Shown here piece by piece: positions 35,514 through 44,047 of a DNA stretch of 64,000 nt. The notes beneath the pieces are model-generated. The model saw nothing but the letters and a program-made list of their open reading frames with translations, made no database searches and was not told where the DNA came from. The DNA comes from Hallerella porci (lineage in GTDB: Bacteria; Fibrobacterota; Fibrobacteria; Fibrobacterales; Fibrobacteraceae), in NCBI RefSeq assembly GCF_003148885.1, contig NZ_QGHD01000001.1, positions 62,001 through 126,000 on the forward strand, given 5' to 3'. Position numbers and translations under genes: made by a program. Position 1 is the stretch's first letter, and every line of letters starts with the position of its first letter.

Positions 35514-37760
35514 TTGAACGCATTTGAATTTGACATTCATTTTTTGCACGGAACCCTTGCACTCTTGATGTGCGTCGTGCTCACGCCGATGCTTCTTACG
35601 ACGATACTTTCAAATTCATTTGCGAAACAACTGCAGCGAAATCTTGTTTATCTCATTTTACTGAATATTGTTTGGAATCTTTTAGCGTTTATCGAACAAC
35701 TGCCGACGATTTACATCAGCGATGAAATGCGCCAAACGGTTTACATTCTCGGCGTGATTTGTTGGATTCAATATGGTTACGCAATTTTTTGCGTCATCTC
35801 TGAACTCGCTGGAAAAACGATTCGCCCTATTTGGAAAAAAATCAAAAATTTTCTGTTTGCGTGGAATTTAATCGGCGTCGTTTTTTGCCTCGTCACCGGA
35901 TTTCAAGGCTATTTCTATTCGGGAATTGTTTCGAAATGGTACGGCTACACCGCAGAAAATTCAATGCTAGCGAATGTATCCATTTTCCTCTTCTTAATTA
36001 TCCCGGTCACACTCTCGGCGATTATCGCTTACCAAGCGATTCAAACCAATGCCGCGCGCATTTACCGTTCTGTTTTTTCCATTTTTGTTTCGTCCGAAAT
36101 AATGGGCTTTACTTTGGACGCAATTCTTCCGGCGTTTGGACTTTACATTTACGCAGAAAGTGCCGCCATCTTTTTGTTCATTATCACCATGACACTATTC
36201 CGCGCCAACGCAGCGATTTCGCAAACCGAAATGGACTTGCCCGAAATTTTGGAACAGTTAGTGCAGCAGATGAACGATGGCGTAGTCGTTTTAAATTCGA
36301 ACGAAGAAATCGAATTTATCAATGATGCCGCAGCAAAAATGTTCGGCATCGGACGCAAAGCGATTCTCAAAAAATCGGTCGCACAAATTCTTCCGGAACT
36401 CATGCCGATTTCAGAAATGCAAAATATTCCGATTGAAATTAAAAGCACTGGCGTTTCAACTTCGGCTTCGGTTTCTTCTCTTTACGCCAACAATATTTTC
36501 ATCGGTTACCGCATCGATCTCGCGGATTTGAGCAAAAGTTTAAAACTGCGTCGGCAAAATTCTCTTCTCGAAAAAAGCTTCCAAGATAGCCTCAATTCCA
36601 TCAACACACGTTACTTTAAATTGCAGGAACATTTCCGCAAACAAAGTCAATTCTTGGAATCGCTTTTGAATTATTTGCCGTTGCGTCTTTGGTCCAAAGA
36701 ATCCGTCGGCGCGTATTCGCAGCAGAATAAAAAAGACGTCGCTGTCCGCGGCAATAAAATTAGCCAAGTGGAAAATCCGCCGTTTACCGATTTAGAGCGA
36801 CAAGCGATGACCGCATCCGGAAAAATCATCGTTCACCAAGAAGTGACTTTGGACAAAACCGGAAAAAAACATTGGGAAAAGCAAACGTTCGTTCCGATGT
36901 ATAGCGAAAATCAACAAGTGAGCGGCGTCCTCGGACTTATTGAAGATACAACGGAATTTCACGCCCTCGAAGAAGAACGCAATCAGCTCAAAGAAAATTT
37001 GCGGCAAGCTTCGAATTTTGATGCGATGAGTAACGTCGCCGGCGGTCTTGCGCACGACTTTAACAACATTCTTTCGGGTATTATCGGTTACCGCGACCTC
37101 GCCGAATCGACTCTTCCGCAAATTCCTGAAACCGTTCGCGTCGGCAAATATCTCGAAAAGATGAAGACGTCGTTAACGAATGCGACGGACTTGGTGAAGC
37201 GCACTTACGATCAATTAAAAGCGCAAGTCGATGGACAAGAAAAATCGTTTACGCAATTTAAAGTCAGCGTCGTCTTTGATGAAGTCCGCGATACTCTCGC
37301 CGCAACTCTTCCCCAAAATATTCAAATCGTCAAAAATGCAAATGAAGACGCTATCGCTTATGGATCCCCGACCGACTTCCATCGGATTATGCTCAATATG
37401 GGAAAGAATGCGATTTTAGCGATGCCGAATGGAGGCACTTTAACTTATCGCAGTCAGAAATGTGAACTTTCTGAGCAAATTGTAACGCCATATTCGACGA
37501 TTCCAGCGGGCGAGTATCAATTTATCACCGTCCAAGATACCGGTTCTGGAATGACTCCCGATGTCGTTTCGCACATTTTTACACCGTATTTTACCACGCG
37601 GGCGCAAGGACAGGGAATGGGAATCGGACTTTCTGCGGCGATGCAACTCATAAAAAGGGCAAATGCTTACCTCGATTTGGAAACAATTATCGGAAAAGGA
37701 ACTACATTTAAATTGTATTGGCCTTTGAACAAAAACATGGAGAATCCCACTCATGGCTAA
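35514..37760 (+). CDS. Histidine kinase with N-terminal multi-TM sensor and PAS domain
   Basis: The 748-residue protein starts at TTG 35514, after an in-frame TAG; AGGT lies seven bases upstream. Seven or eight hydrophobic segments (~10-225) form a 7TM-like sensor region. A PAS domain follows at ~240-345 (MNDGVVVLNSNEEIEFINDA), then a coiled coil and a second PAS-like segment (ALEEERNQLKENL near its end). HisKA of the NtrB type has H in GGLAHDFNNILSGIIGY. The ATPase has LNMGKNAILAM, QDTGSGM, FTPYFTT and GQGMGIGLSAA. The gene begins 14 nt after the second GH9 stop with no terminator, so read-through from the cellulase is possible. It overlaps the CheY-like gene by 8 nt. The signal sensed is unknown. 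Confidence 0.88.
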   Translation: MNAFEFDIHFLHGTLALLMCVVLTPMLLTTILSNSFAKQLQRNLVYLILLNIVWNLLAFIEQLPTIYISDEMRQTVYILGVICWIQYGYAIFCVISELAGKTIRPIWKKIKNFLFAWNLIGVVFCLVTGFQGYFYSGIVSKWYGYTAENSMLANVSIFLFLIIPVTLSAIIAYQAIQTNAARIYRSVFSIFVSSEIMGFTLDAILPAFGLYIYAESAAIFLFIITMTLFRANAAISQTEMDLPEILEQLVQQMNDGVVVLNSNEEIEFINDAAAKMFGIGRKAILKKSVAQILPELMPISEMQNIPIEIKSTGVSTSASVSSLYANNIFIGYRIDLADLSKSLKLRRQNSLLEKSFQDSLNSINTRYFKLQEHFRKQSQFLESLLNYLPLRLWSKESVGAYSQQNKKDVAVRGNKISQVENPPFTDLERQAMTASGKIIVHQEVTLDKTGKKHWEKQTFVPMYSENQQVSGVLGLIEDTTEFHALEEERNQLKENLRQASNFDAMSNVAGGLAHDFNNILSGIIGYRDLAESTLPQIPETVRVGKYLEKMKTSLTNATDLVKRTYDQLKAQVDGQEKSFTQFKVSVVFDEVRDTLAATLPQNIQIVKNANEDAIAYGSPTDFHRIMLNMGKNAILAMPNGGTLTYRSQKCELSEQIVTPYSTIPAGEYQFITVQDTGSGMTPDVVSHIFTPYFTTRAQGQGMGIGLSAAMQLIKRANAYLDLETIIGKGTTFKLYWPLNKNMENPTHG

Positions 37761-38133
37761 AGTTCTTGTAATTGATGATAAAGAAGAAATTCGCTCGGTA
37801 TTGCAGGATATGCTCGAAATGTCCGGCTACGAAGTTGATACCGCCGAAGACGGAAAAAAAGCGAAAGATCTCTACGACAAAACAGAGTATGACGCTGTCA
37901 TTACCGACATCATTATGCCCGAACAAGATGGCTTCGAAGTCATCCTCGACTTCCGGAATAAGAATCAGTTGGATCGCTTAATCGCAATCAGCGGTGGCGG
38001 ACGCACCTCTTCCGAAGATTATTTGAACATTGCAACGCATTTCGGCGTAACTTCGATTTTCTCGAAGCCGCCTAACTACAAAGACTTGCTCGCCAAAGTG
38101 GACGAAATCGTCGCTTCTCACGCACAAGGTTAA
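37753..38133 (+). CDS. Single-domain CheY-like response regulator
   Basis: The 126-residue receiver has no output domain. VIDDKEEIRSVLQDML gives the acidic pair; the phosphoacceptor Asp is in DAVITDIIMPEQDGFEV, and conserved Ser/Thr and Lys lie in LIAISGGGRT and SIFSKPPNYKD. It sits between a kinase and a sigma-54 activator and is likely an intermediate phosphate carrier in a relay (inference). The start overlaps the kinase stop. The loop SGGGRTSSEDYL is a typical variant of stand-alone receivers linked to hybrid kinases. Confidence 0.92.
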   Translation: MAKVLVIDDKEEIRSVLQDMLEMSGYEVDTAEDGKKAKDLYDKTEYDAVITDIIMPEQDGFEVILDFRNKNQLDRLIAISGGGRTSSEDYLNIATHFGVTSIFSKPPNYKDLLAKVDEIVASHAQG

Positions 38134-38141
38134 AATCTGCA

Positions 38142-39578
38142 ATGAATGTCCTGTTGGCAGATGCGGACAGGAAAATGTTAGACCAGGTAGCTTCTGCCTG
38201 GTCTCTTGCTGACGCATCCCTTTTTACGGTATCCGATTCGACAGCTCTCTTCAACACGATTGAAGAGAATCTCATCGATTGCGCTTTCGTTGACATCTCG
38301 TTGCTTTTGCACAAAGATGTCGATGTTATCAGTTTTCTCAAATCGCACAATCCCGAAGCGGAAGTGGTTTTGCTCTGCACCCCGCAGACTGCGAAAGAAG
38401 CGGAAAAAGCGATTTCGCACGGTGCGGCTTCGTATTTGGTAAAGCCTGTTGCCACTCGCACTCTCGAAGATGTCGCAAAAAAGTATCAGCAAGGATTAAA
38501 AAATTCAAGCAATTACCGCGAACTCCAAGATCATCTCTTGGAAAATCTTCTCGGCGATACACCGGGAATGCAAAAAATTTTGCGGCTTTTATACAAGGTT
38601 GCGCCGACGACGAGCTCTGTTCTCATTACCGGCGAATCGGGCTCGGGCAAAGAATTTTTAGCGCGGATTGTGCACCGCTTATCGAAGCGTGCGAACGAAC
38701 CTTTTGTCGCCGTTAACTGCAGCGCCATTCCCGAAAATTTAATCGAAAGCGAACTCTTCGGCAGTAAAAAAGGAGCGTTCACCGGCGCCGCAGACAAGAA
38801 AGGACTTTTCGAAGAAGCGAACGGCGGCACTCTTTTCTTAGACGAAATCGGCGAACTTTCGCAGGCGACGCAAGTCAAACTTTTACGTTTCTTGCAAAGT
38901 CACGAAACGCGGCGCGTCGGCGATACCGAAACGCGTTATTTGGATGTGCGAATTCTCGCGGCGACGAACGCAGATTTGGCGCAAGGAATGGCGAACAAAA
39001 CATTCCGCGAAGATTTGTATTACCGCTTAAATACATTTCACATCAACGTCCCACCGCTTCGCGAACGGCGCAGCACGATTCCGAATCTCGTCAAATATTT
39101 CATTTTAAAATTTGAAAAAGAAGAAAATAAAGTCATTCAAAAAATTGAGCCCGCAGCCCAGATGGCGCTTGCGACTTACAATTATCCGGGGAATGTTCGC
39201 GAACTCGAAAATATCATTGAGCATGCGGTGGTGCTTTCGGAAAATGGCTGCATTCGCTTAGAAGATTTGCCCGATGAATTGAGCCTCGCTCCGATGCAGC
39301 GCAAAACGGATTTGCTTCTTCCGGCAAAGTCATCGATTGCGGTAAATGCGAATCTTCCAGAAATCAATTCTACACAAACTAACTTATCCGCAGAAACGCC
39401 GAAAGCGTTGGAATATAACGCGGCGAGTGAATTTTTAACCTTAGATGAATTAGAAAAGCAACATATTTTGCGGGCACTTGATTTGTTCAAAGGCAACAAG
39501 ACCGAAGTCGCCGAAAAATTGGGCATTAGCCGCGCGACTCTTTGGCGAAAACTCAAAGATCACAAAATTGAAATTTAA
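38142..39578 (+). CDS. NtrC-family sigma-54-dependent response regulator
   Basis: The 478-residue protein has a receiver (1-115), an AAA+ domain (~137-365) and a Fis-type helix-turn-helix (~435-478: GNKTEVAEKLGISRATLWRKLKDH). The AAA+ motifs are Walker A ITGESGSGKEFLAR, the sigma-54 contact loop KKGAFTGA, Walker B GGTLFLDEIGEL, and the arginine-finger region EDLYYRLN. The receiver keeps its phosphoacceptor Asp (CAFVDIS) and Lys (YLVKPV), but the usual acidic pair is ADADR, with Ala at one position, so phosphorylation control may be altered. It would activate sigma-54 promoters; two such promoters are in this window at 53605 and 55385. Whether this regulator acts there is speculation. Confidence 0.92.
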   Translation: MNVLLADADRKMLDQVASAWSLADASLFTVSDSTALFNTIEENLIDCAFVDISLLLHKDVDVISFLKSHNPEAEVVLLCTPQTAKEAEKAISHGAASYLVKPVATRTLEDVAKKYQQGLKNSSNYRELQDHLLENLLGDTPGMQKILRLLYKVAPTTSSVLITGESGSGKEFLARIVHRLSKRANEPFVAVNCSAIPENLIESELFGSKKGAFTGAADKKGLFEEANGGTLFLDEIGELSQATQVKLLRFLQSHETRRVGDTETRYLDVRILAATNADLAQGMANKTFREDLYYRLNTFHINVPPLRERRSTIPNLVKYFILKFEKEENKVIQKIEPAAQMALATYNYPGNVRELENIIEHAVVLSENGCIRLEDLPDELSLAPMQRKTDLLLPAKSSIAVNANLPEINSTQTNLSAETPKALEYNAASEFLTLDELEKQHILRALDLFKGNKTEVAEKLGISRATLWRKLKDHKIEI

Positions 39579-39662
39579 AATATTTCGGCTTTGTTACAAG
39601 TTGGAATATCCACTGCGCAAAAATCCCTTGCATCTTAAGAAAAGAAGAACTACATTATAGAT

Positions 39663-39784
39663 GTGATTGGTCAAGAGCTGCGGCGAAAGGTTCGCAATGG
39701 CACTGCCAGCGGAACAAGTAGATGTTTCCTTCTGCGGCTCTCAATCTCAATAAAAGTCTGCCTCTTTCGGGGCGGACTTTTTTT
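39663..39784 (+). ncRNA. Putative structured RNA with intrinsic terminator upstream of ddl
   Basis: The 260-nt gap before ddl holds no gene but a cloverleaf-like fold. A 10-bp closing stem AGAGCTGCGG/CTGCGGCTCT (39674-39683 with 39732-39741, two G-U pairs) encloses three hairpins: CGAA-AGG-TTCG (39684-39694), TGGC-ACT-GCCA (39698-39708) and GGAA...TTCC (39711-39729). A terminator follows at 39753-39784. A possible promoter is TTGCAT, 17 nt, TACATT (39628-39656). No known family (6S, SRP, tmRNA, tRNA or common riboswitches) was recognised. It could be a small RNA or a leader controlling ddl. Folding is by eye only. Confidence 0.5.
39753..39784 (+). terminator. Intrinsic terminator ending the structured RNA
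   Basis: AAAGTCTGCC pairs with GGCGGACTTT (one T-G pair) around an 8-nt loop, then seven T residues. It lies 54 nt before the ddl start, so it ends the structured RNA or attenuates ddl. Confidence 0.88.
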
Positions 39785-39838
39785 ATGACTGAAAACTTTT
39801 CTAATTTCTAAAGTGACAATTTTTCAAGAAGGTTTTCA

Positions 39839-40876
39839 ATGTCTCGCTTGCGCGTTTTAGTCTTTATGGGCGGTTATTCTACAGAACACGATGTTTCTGT
39901 AACGAGCGGCACCGGCGTTATCCGGGCGATGGATGCAGAAAAGTATAACATTCATCCCGTCCTCATTCAAAAAGACGGCACATGGATTTGGTCTTCGCGC
40001 GAACTTTCGCCGTATCAAAAGAACAATTTCTCGGAAAATTATTTCTACGCTCTCGAAGGCCCGAGCGCTTGTTCTGAAAAAAATCCGCCGCTTTCTGCAC
40101 TGCCGAGCGCCGACATTGCGTTCTTAGCGCTTCACGGAAAATGGGGCGAAGACGGTCACGTGCAAGCGATGCTCGAAAACTGGGGCATTCCTTATACGGG
40201 CTGCGGACTTTTGGCGAGCGCACTCGCTATGGATAAAGTTCTTTGCAAGGCGGCTTACCTTTCGGCGGGAATTGCAACGCCTCCGTATCAAGTTCTTTAC
40301 CGCGATGATTTTAAAGGCGACGATTTAGTCGCTGCTGCGGATAAACTCGGATTTCCGCTGGTGATTAAAGATCCGGTGGGCGGTTCTAGCATCGGCATGG
40401 GCATTGCCAAAAATATGGACGAAGCCGGCGAAATTGTAAATCGCCTTTTCAAAAATTCGGCACGTCTTCTTTGCGAAAAATTTATTCGCGGAGGGGAAGC
40501 GAGCTGCGGTTATATGGAAGGCTTAGAAAAACCGCTTCCGCCGACCGAAATGCGCATGACAACTCGCGAATATTTTGACTACGAAGCGAAGTATAATGGC
40601 GAATGCCGCGAAGTTACTCCCGCAGAATTTCCGCAAGAACTCACCGAACGCATTCAGCAACTTTCGAAAAAAGCGCACCTCGCTATCGGCGGCGCAGGCT
40701 ACAGCCGTACCGATGTTCGCATCGATGCCGACGGAAAATTGTGGGCTCTCGAAACAAATACACTTCCGGGGATGACGCCGACTTCGATTCTTCCAGCCGA
40801 AGCAGCTGCTATCGGAATCAGCTATTCGGAACTCATCGATCGCATTATCGAAACCAGTTTAAAAATCAAGCGTTAA
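39839..40876 (+). CDS. ddl: D-alanine--D-alanine ligase
   Basis: The 345-residue ATP-grasp enzyme joins two D-alanines for peptidoglycan. Motifs: VFMGGYSTEHDVSV (substrate loop with Glu), ALHGKWGEDGHVQAMLE, YTGCGLLASALAMDKVLCK, FPLVIKDPVGGSSIGMGIA (ATP grasp lysine/Gly loop), and SRTDVRIDADGKLWALETNTLPGMTPTS (metal-binding Glu/Asn). AAGAAGG lies six bases before the ATG. The length and loops fit Ddl; DdlA/DdlB subtype is not distinguishable. It heads a long plus-strand run (ddl, tsaB, rimI and envelope genes). Confidence 0.95.
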   Translation: MSRLRVLVFMGGYSTEHDVSVTSGTGVIRAMDAEKYNIHPVLIQKDGTWIWSSRELSPYQKNNFSENYFYALEGPSACSEKNPPLSALPSADIAFLALHGKWGEDGHVQAMLENWGIPYTGCGLLASALAMDKVLCKAAYLSAGIATPPYQVLYRDDFKGDDLVAAADKLGFPLVIKDPVGGSSIGMGIAKNMDEAGEIVNRLFKNSARLLCEKFIRGGEASCGYMEGLEKPLPPTEMRMTTREYFDYEAKYNGECREVTPAEFPQELTERIQQLSKKAHLAIGGAGYSRTDVRIDADGKLWALETNTLPGMTPTSILPAEAAAIGISYSELIDRIIETSLKIKR

Positions 40877-40877
40877 A

Positions 40878-41519
40878 ATGAATCTCGATCTCGTCTTAGA
40901 TACATCGCGGAAAGGCATCGCTCTTGGAATTTTCGATGCGGGTAAAACCGTTGCCGAATATTTTGAGCCCGAATCGCGCGGAGAAAATCTCGGCAAAACT
41001 CTTGATTTGGTTTTAGCAGATGCAAAAATTTCTCTCGACGATGTGAAACGTGTTCTCGTAACTCTCGGACCGGGTTCTTTTACCGGTCTTCGGACGGGAA
41101 TTGCTTTTTGTGAAGGCCTTTGCTTTTCGGGAAAGCGTGCGCTTTATGGCGTTTCAACTCTTCGCGCTTTGCGCGCTCTTTCGACAGATGAAAATTGTGC
41201 AGTCGTTTTGTTTGCGCGGAACGGTTACTTTTACGTGGGAACAAAGACGGGAGAATTTTTCATTCCGATTGAAGAAGCAATTCAAAAATTTACCGATGAA
41301 AAAATCGTAAATTTCGTTTCGGATGCGCGCGTTTCGGAAGAGGAAAATTTCAAAAATTATCTGCAGAATTCGCAGGCAAAAAATTGCATTTCTCTCGGCA
41401 ATGAACTGGCACCATTCTGCCGATTCTTCGATGAACTGAAACCGAATTTAATTCAAAGCGCCAATTACATTCAGCCTTCGTATTACGAACGCCGCGGCGC
41501 AATGGGGGTAATTCGTTAA
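40878..41519 (+). CDS. tsaB: tRNA threonylcarbamoyladenosine biosynthesis protein TsaB
   Basis: The 213-residue ASKHA-fold protein is the TsaD partner in t6A formation on tRNAs reading ANN codons. The opening is LDLVLDTSRKGIALGIFDAG, with the family hallmark VTLGPGSFTGLRTGIAFCEGL. Part of the C-terminal ATPase half is short, as usual for TsaB. It follows ddl after one base and overlaps rimI by one base, a common tsaB-rimI arrangement. Confidence 0.93.
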   Translation: MNLDLVLDTSRKGIALGIFDAGKTVAEYFEPESRGENLGKTLDLVLADAKISLDDVKRVLVTLGPGSFTGLRTGIAFCEGLCFSGKRALYGVSTLRALRALSTDENCAVVLFARNGYFYVGTKTGEFFIPIEEAIQKFTDEKIVNFVSDARVSEEENFKNYLQNSQAKNCISLGNELAPFCRFFDELKPNLIQSANYIQPSYYERRGAMGVIR

Positions 41520-41980
41520 TGTCTGATTATCCGATGTCCGTCCGCGAAATGGACGAAAAAGATATTCCCGCAGTTCTCGCCATTCAAAACGAAACGCATT
41601 TTGAAAATTGGGATGAAAAAGCGTTAAAGCGTTTACTCGGAAAATCGTTTACGTTTGCTTTTGTCGCCGAAGCGCCAACGGCTGCGGGCGAATGGAAAGT
41701 CGCAGGCTTTGCGGTTTTTTCGTGTGCAGCAGACGAAGCAGAAATTTTAGCGATTGCCACAGCACAAGAATTTTTGCGCAAAGGCGTTGCGACGGAAATT
41801 TTTGCCGAAGGCGAATCCGCTCTTGCCGATGCTGGCGCGCGTCAATTTTATTTAGAAGTGCGCGCGGGCAATGCGAATGCGATTGCATTTTATCGCAAAT
41901 TAGGATTTGACCAATGCGGAGAACGCAAGAAATATTACTCCGATGGTGAAAACGCTGTTCTCATGTCGCGTCCGCTGTAA
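41519..41980 (+). CDS. rimI: Ribosomal-protein-S18-alanine N-acetyltransferase RimI-like
   Basis: The 153-residue GNAT has VREMDEKDIPAVLAIQNETHF at its start, strand 4/5 AGFAVFSCAADEAEILAIAT, the acetyl-CoA loop QEFLRKGVATEIF and FYLEVRAGNANAIAFYRKLGFDQCGERKKYY near the end. This ordering and the location after tsaB fit RimI. The substrate is inferred from context, since RimI paralogues acetylate other proteins. Confidence 0.88.
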   Translation: MSDYPMSVREMDEKDIPAVLAIQNETHFENWDEKALKRLLGKSFTFAFVAEAPTAAGEWKVAGFAVFSCAADEAEILAIATAQEFLRKGVATEIFAEGESALADAGARQFYLEVRAGNANAIAFYRKLGFDQCGERKKYYSDGENAVLMSRPL

Positions 41981-41991
41981 AAGGAATTGGA

Positions 41992-42864
41992 ATGACCCGA
42001 ATTTTTAAGCCGATAGAAGATCTGCGAAAAGAGAAGCGCAAAGCGCGTGTGATGACGCGGGCAAAAATCGCTCTTTTGGTGGCGATTCTTCTCGCACTTT
42101 TTTACATCCTCGTTTCTTTTAGCGGGCATTGGCTTGTAAACGATGTACCCTTTCAGCACGTCAAATGGGTCGTCATTCTCGACGGTCAAAGCGGTGACTT
42201 AGAACGTTCGGATTTTGCGGCAAAACTTGTCCGTGAAGGCAAAGCAGATTCCATTCTCGTTTTGGGACGTCGCGTATTCCGCGATAAAAGCAACGCGGAT
42301 TTTTACGCCGAAGATTTAGAAGAAGTCGCAGGAATTGATCCGAATTTGATTTACGTTTTCCGCCACGATGATCCGAGCACCGTCGAAGAAGCGGTTTCAA
42401 TTGTACCGTGGTTTAAACGCAAATCGTCGAAGGATTCTGTTTTGCTTTTGACTTCGGCGCCGGCGACGCGGCGCGCGGCACTTCTTTTCAACACGCTTTC
42501 GGGCGGACATCCATTTTTTATTACTGCGGATTTGCACGATTGGCGCTTTAATGCGGACAACTGGCTTTTCGAAAGAGAAGCGCGCAAAAATTGGCTTCGT
42601 GAATGGGCTGCGCTTATCAATGCCAAGTGGGAACTTTTTAATGTGGATTCTCTTCCGGTGACTGCACGCCCGGTGATTTTCCCGGAACCGTGGAAAAAAT
42701 CTACTGTCGTCGTCCCGAGTGTGAAAAATCTCAAAGCCGAAAAATTGATGTCAATTCAAGAAGCGATTGCTTCGCAAGATTCGACGGCAAAAGAAGTCAT
42801 CGACGAACTTCACAATGGCGTTTCGCAAAATCCAAAAAACGATTCAACGAAAAAACAGGAATAA
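41992..42864 (+). CDS. DUF218/YdcF-like membrane-anchored protein
   Basis: The 290-residue protein has a basic cytoplasmic start (LRKEKRKARVMTRAK), one membrane helix (~25-45, ALLVAILLALFYILVSFSG) and a periplasmic DUF218/YdcF-like domain: WVVILDGQSGDLERSDFAAKL, ILVLGRRVFRD, DDPSTVEEAVSIV, VLLLTSAPATRRAALLF. Relatives include ElyC and SanA, which affect envelope synthesis. The final ~60 residues, up to QNPKNDSTKKQ, are polar. The start has AAAAGGAATTGGA before the ATG. Position next to envelope genes supports an envelope role; its reaction is unknown. Confidence 0.78.
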   Translation: MTRIFKPIEDLRKEKRKARVMTRAKIALLVAILLALFYILVSFSGHWLVNDVPFQHVKWVVILDGQSGDLERSDFAAKLVREGKADSILVLGRRVFRDKSNADFYAEDLEEVAGIDPNLIYVFRHDDPSTVEEAVSIVPWFKRKSSKDSVLLLTSAPATRRAALLFNTLSGGHPFFITADLHDWRFNADNWLFEREARKNWLREWAALINAKWELFNVDSLPVTARPVIFPEPWKKSTVVVPSVKNLKAEKLMSIQEAIASQDSTAKEVIDELHNGVSQNPKNDSTKKQE

Positions 42865-42867
42865 CGG

Positions 42868-44037
42868 ATGAAAATATTTTCCGCAAAAAAACTTTTCACC
42901 TTTCTGAGCGTTGGACTTTTGTTCGCATGTTACAGTCCAGATCAATATGAAGGGAATACGATTTCCGACAATGATTCTGCGCAAGCGGATTTTGGAACGG
43001 TTTACGAAGTGAACGGAGGAAAGCAAATTTGCAATCCTTCGATTTCGATGGATGCCAAAAATTATCCCGGTTCTATGCTCTGGCTCAATTTCTCGGGCAC
43101 GTTGAATGTCAAAGAAACAAAAGGTTTTACGACGACGAAAGTGGGCGAACACGACCGCTTAACCGTTTCGGATACCGCTGGCAATGTGCAGTGGTTTGTG
43201 ATGATGGATTCCGTCGGCGTCGAATGCGAATTTCAAGATCCCGAATGGAGCGCCAATTCCGAATATATCGTCGCCTTGGCGGGTTCGAATGCGAAAGGTT
43301 CTCGCGGCTGCGATGAAGTCGAATATAAAATCGTCGCCATTCGCCTTTCCGATAAAGCGCATTTCATCCTTTCTGATAGCGTCGTCGATGAATCGGCGAA
43401 TCCGCATCTTTGGGTCGGTGAACCTTCGGCATCAAAAGATTCTTCGGATTCTTTCTCCAAATTTTTTGGCACAAAAAATGTGAAATTCGTTTACAAAAAT
43501 CCGGCGGGTTCTCTCGTTTACGTCGATTATGCAAAATCGAAAAAGCCGAAAAAACTCAAAGCGCCCGCAGGAGCGAACGGAAGCCTTCTCGATTCGCCGA
43601 TGATTTCTCCGGACGGTAATTTCATCGTCTACGATAAACTCACTTCATCCTACGAATGGAATTCTTATATTCAAGAACTTTCGACGTCGTCTATTCCCGT
43701 TGAAATTCAAAAATCTTCCGAACAATTTTCGAATCCGGTCTTTCCGCATTGGTGGAAATTCGGCGATAAACTTTTCCTCGTCTGGGCAGAATTTGCTGCG
43801 GGCAACGCTTACTTAAATAAAAGCGATCTCACCGATAAGAGCACTTGGGACGCTTCGATCGGCCGCACGGTAATGCGCGAACTTTCCGTCTCCGCAGGCG
43901 CTCCGAGCGATGTCGCTGTCGAATGGAATGGCGACGTGCGTCAAATCGCTCCGATTCCACTCATCGGCGGACGTTCTCCGGATGGACATTTTGTCGCGAC
44001 CGGAACGAATAACGGCTATTTACTTTATATTCCGTGA
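42868..44037 (+). CDS. Lipoprotein, TolB/beta-propeller-like
   Basis: The 389-residue protein has a lipoprotein signal (lipobox LFAC, Cys21). The mature part has WSANSEYIVALAGSN, YKIVAIRLSDKAHFIL, MISPDGNFIVYDKLTSSYEW and IGGRSPDGHFVATGTNNGYLLY. SPDGxFIxY repeats are the hallmark of TolB/WD40-like propellers that bind proteins or peptidoglycan-associated partners. The exact family is uncertain. It starts four bases after the DUF218 gene and is followed by a beta-barrel-like gene, so these three envelope genes are probably co-transcribed. Confidence 0.65.
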   Translation: MKIFSAKKLFTFLSVGLLFACYSPDQYEGNTISDNDSAQADFGTVYEVNGGKQICNPSISMDAKNYPGSMLWLNFSGTLNVKETKGFTTTKVGEHDRLTVSDTAGNVQWFVMMDSVGVECEFQDPEWSANSEYIVALAGSNAKGSRGCDEVEYKIVAIRLSDKAHFILSDSVVDESANPHLWVGEPSASKDSSDSFSKFFGTKNVKFVYKNPAGSLVYVDYAKSKKPKKLKAPAGANGSLLDSPMISPDGNFIVYDKLTSSYEWNSYIQELSTSSIPVEIQKSSEQFSNPVFPHWWKFGDKLFLVWAEFAAGNAYLNKSDLTDKSTWDASIGRTVMRELSVSAGAPSDVAVEWNGDVRQIAPIPLIGGRSPDGHFVATGTNNGYLLYIP

Positions 44038-44047
44038 GGATGCAGAA

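Noticed and set aside
39674-39741. tRNA gene suggested by the cloverleaf shape
   Set aside because: The closing stem is 10 bp, the arms are 4-bp with 3-nt loops, and no anticodon loop, T-loop or CCA end is present.
39663-39750. Cyclic-di-GMP-I or other known riboswitch
   Set aside because: CGAAAGG and CGCAATGG look slightly like the GEMM core, but the order, the AAACC segment and the tetraloop receptor are missing. No other common aptamer core matched by eye.
43910-44047. Longer N-terminus for the beta-barrel protein at 44048
   Set aside because: It would lie within the previous lipoprotein gene and would bury a good signal peptide; the ATG at 44048 has its own ribosome site.
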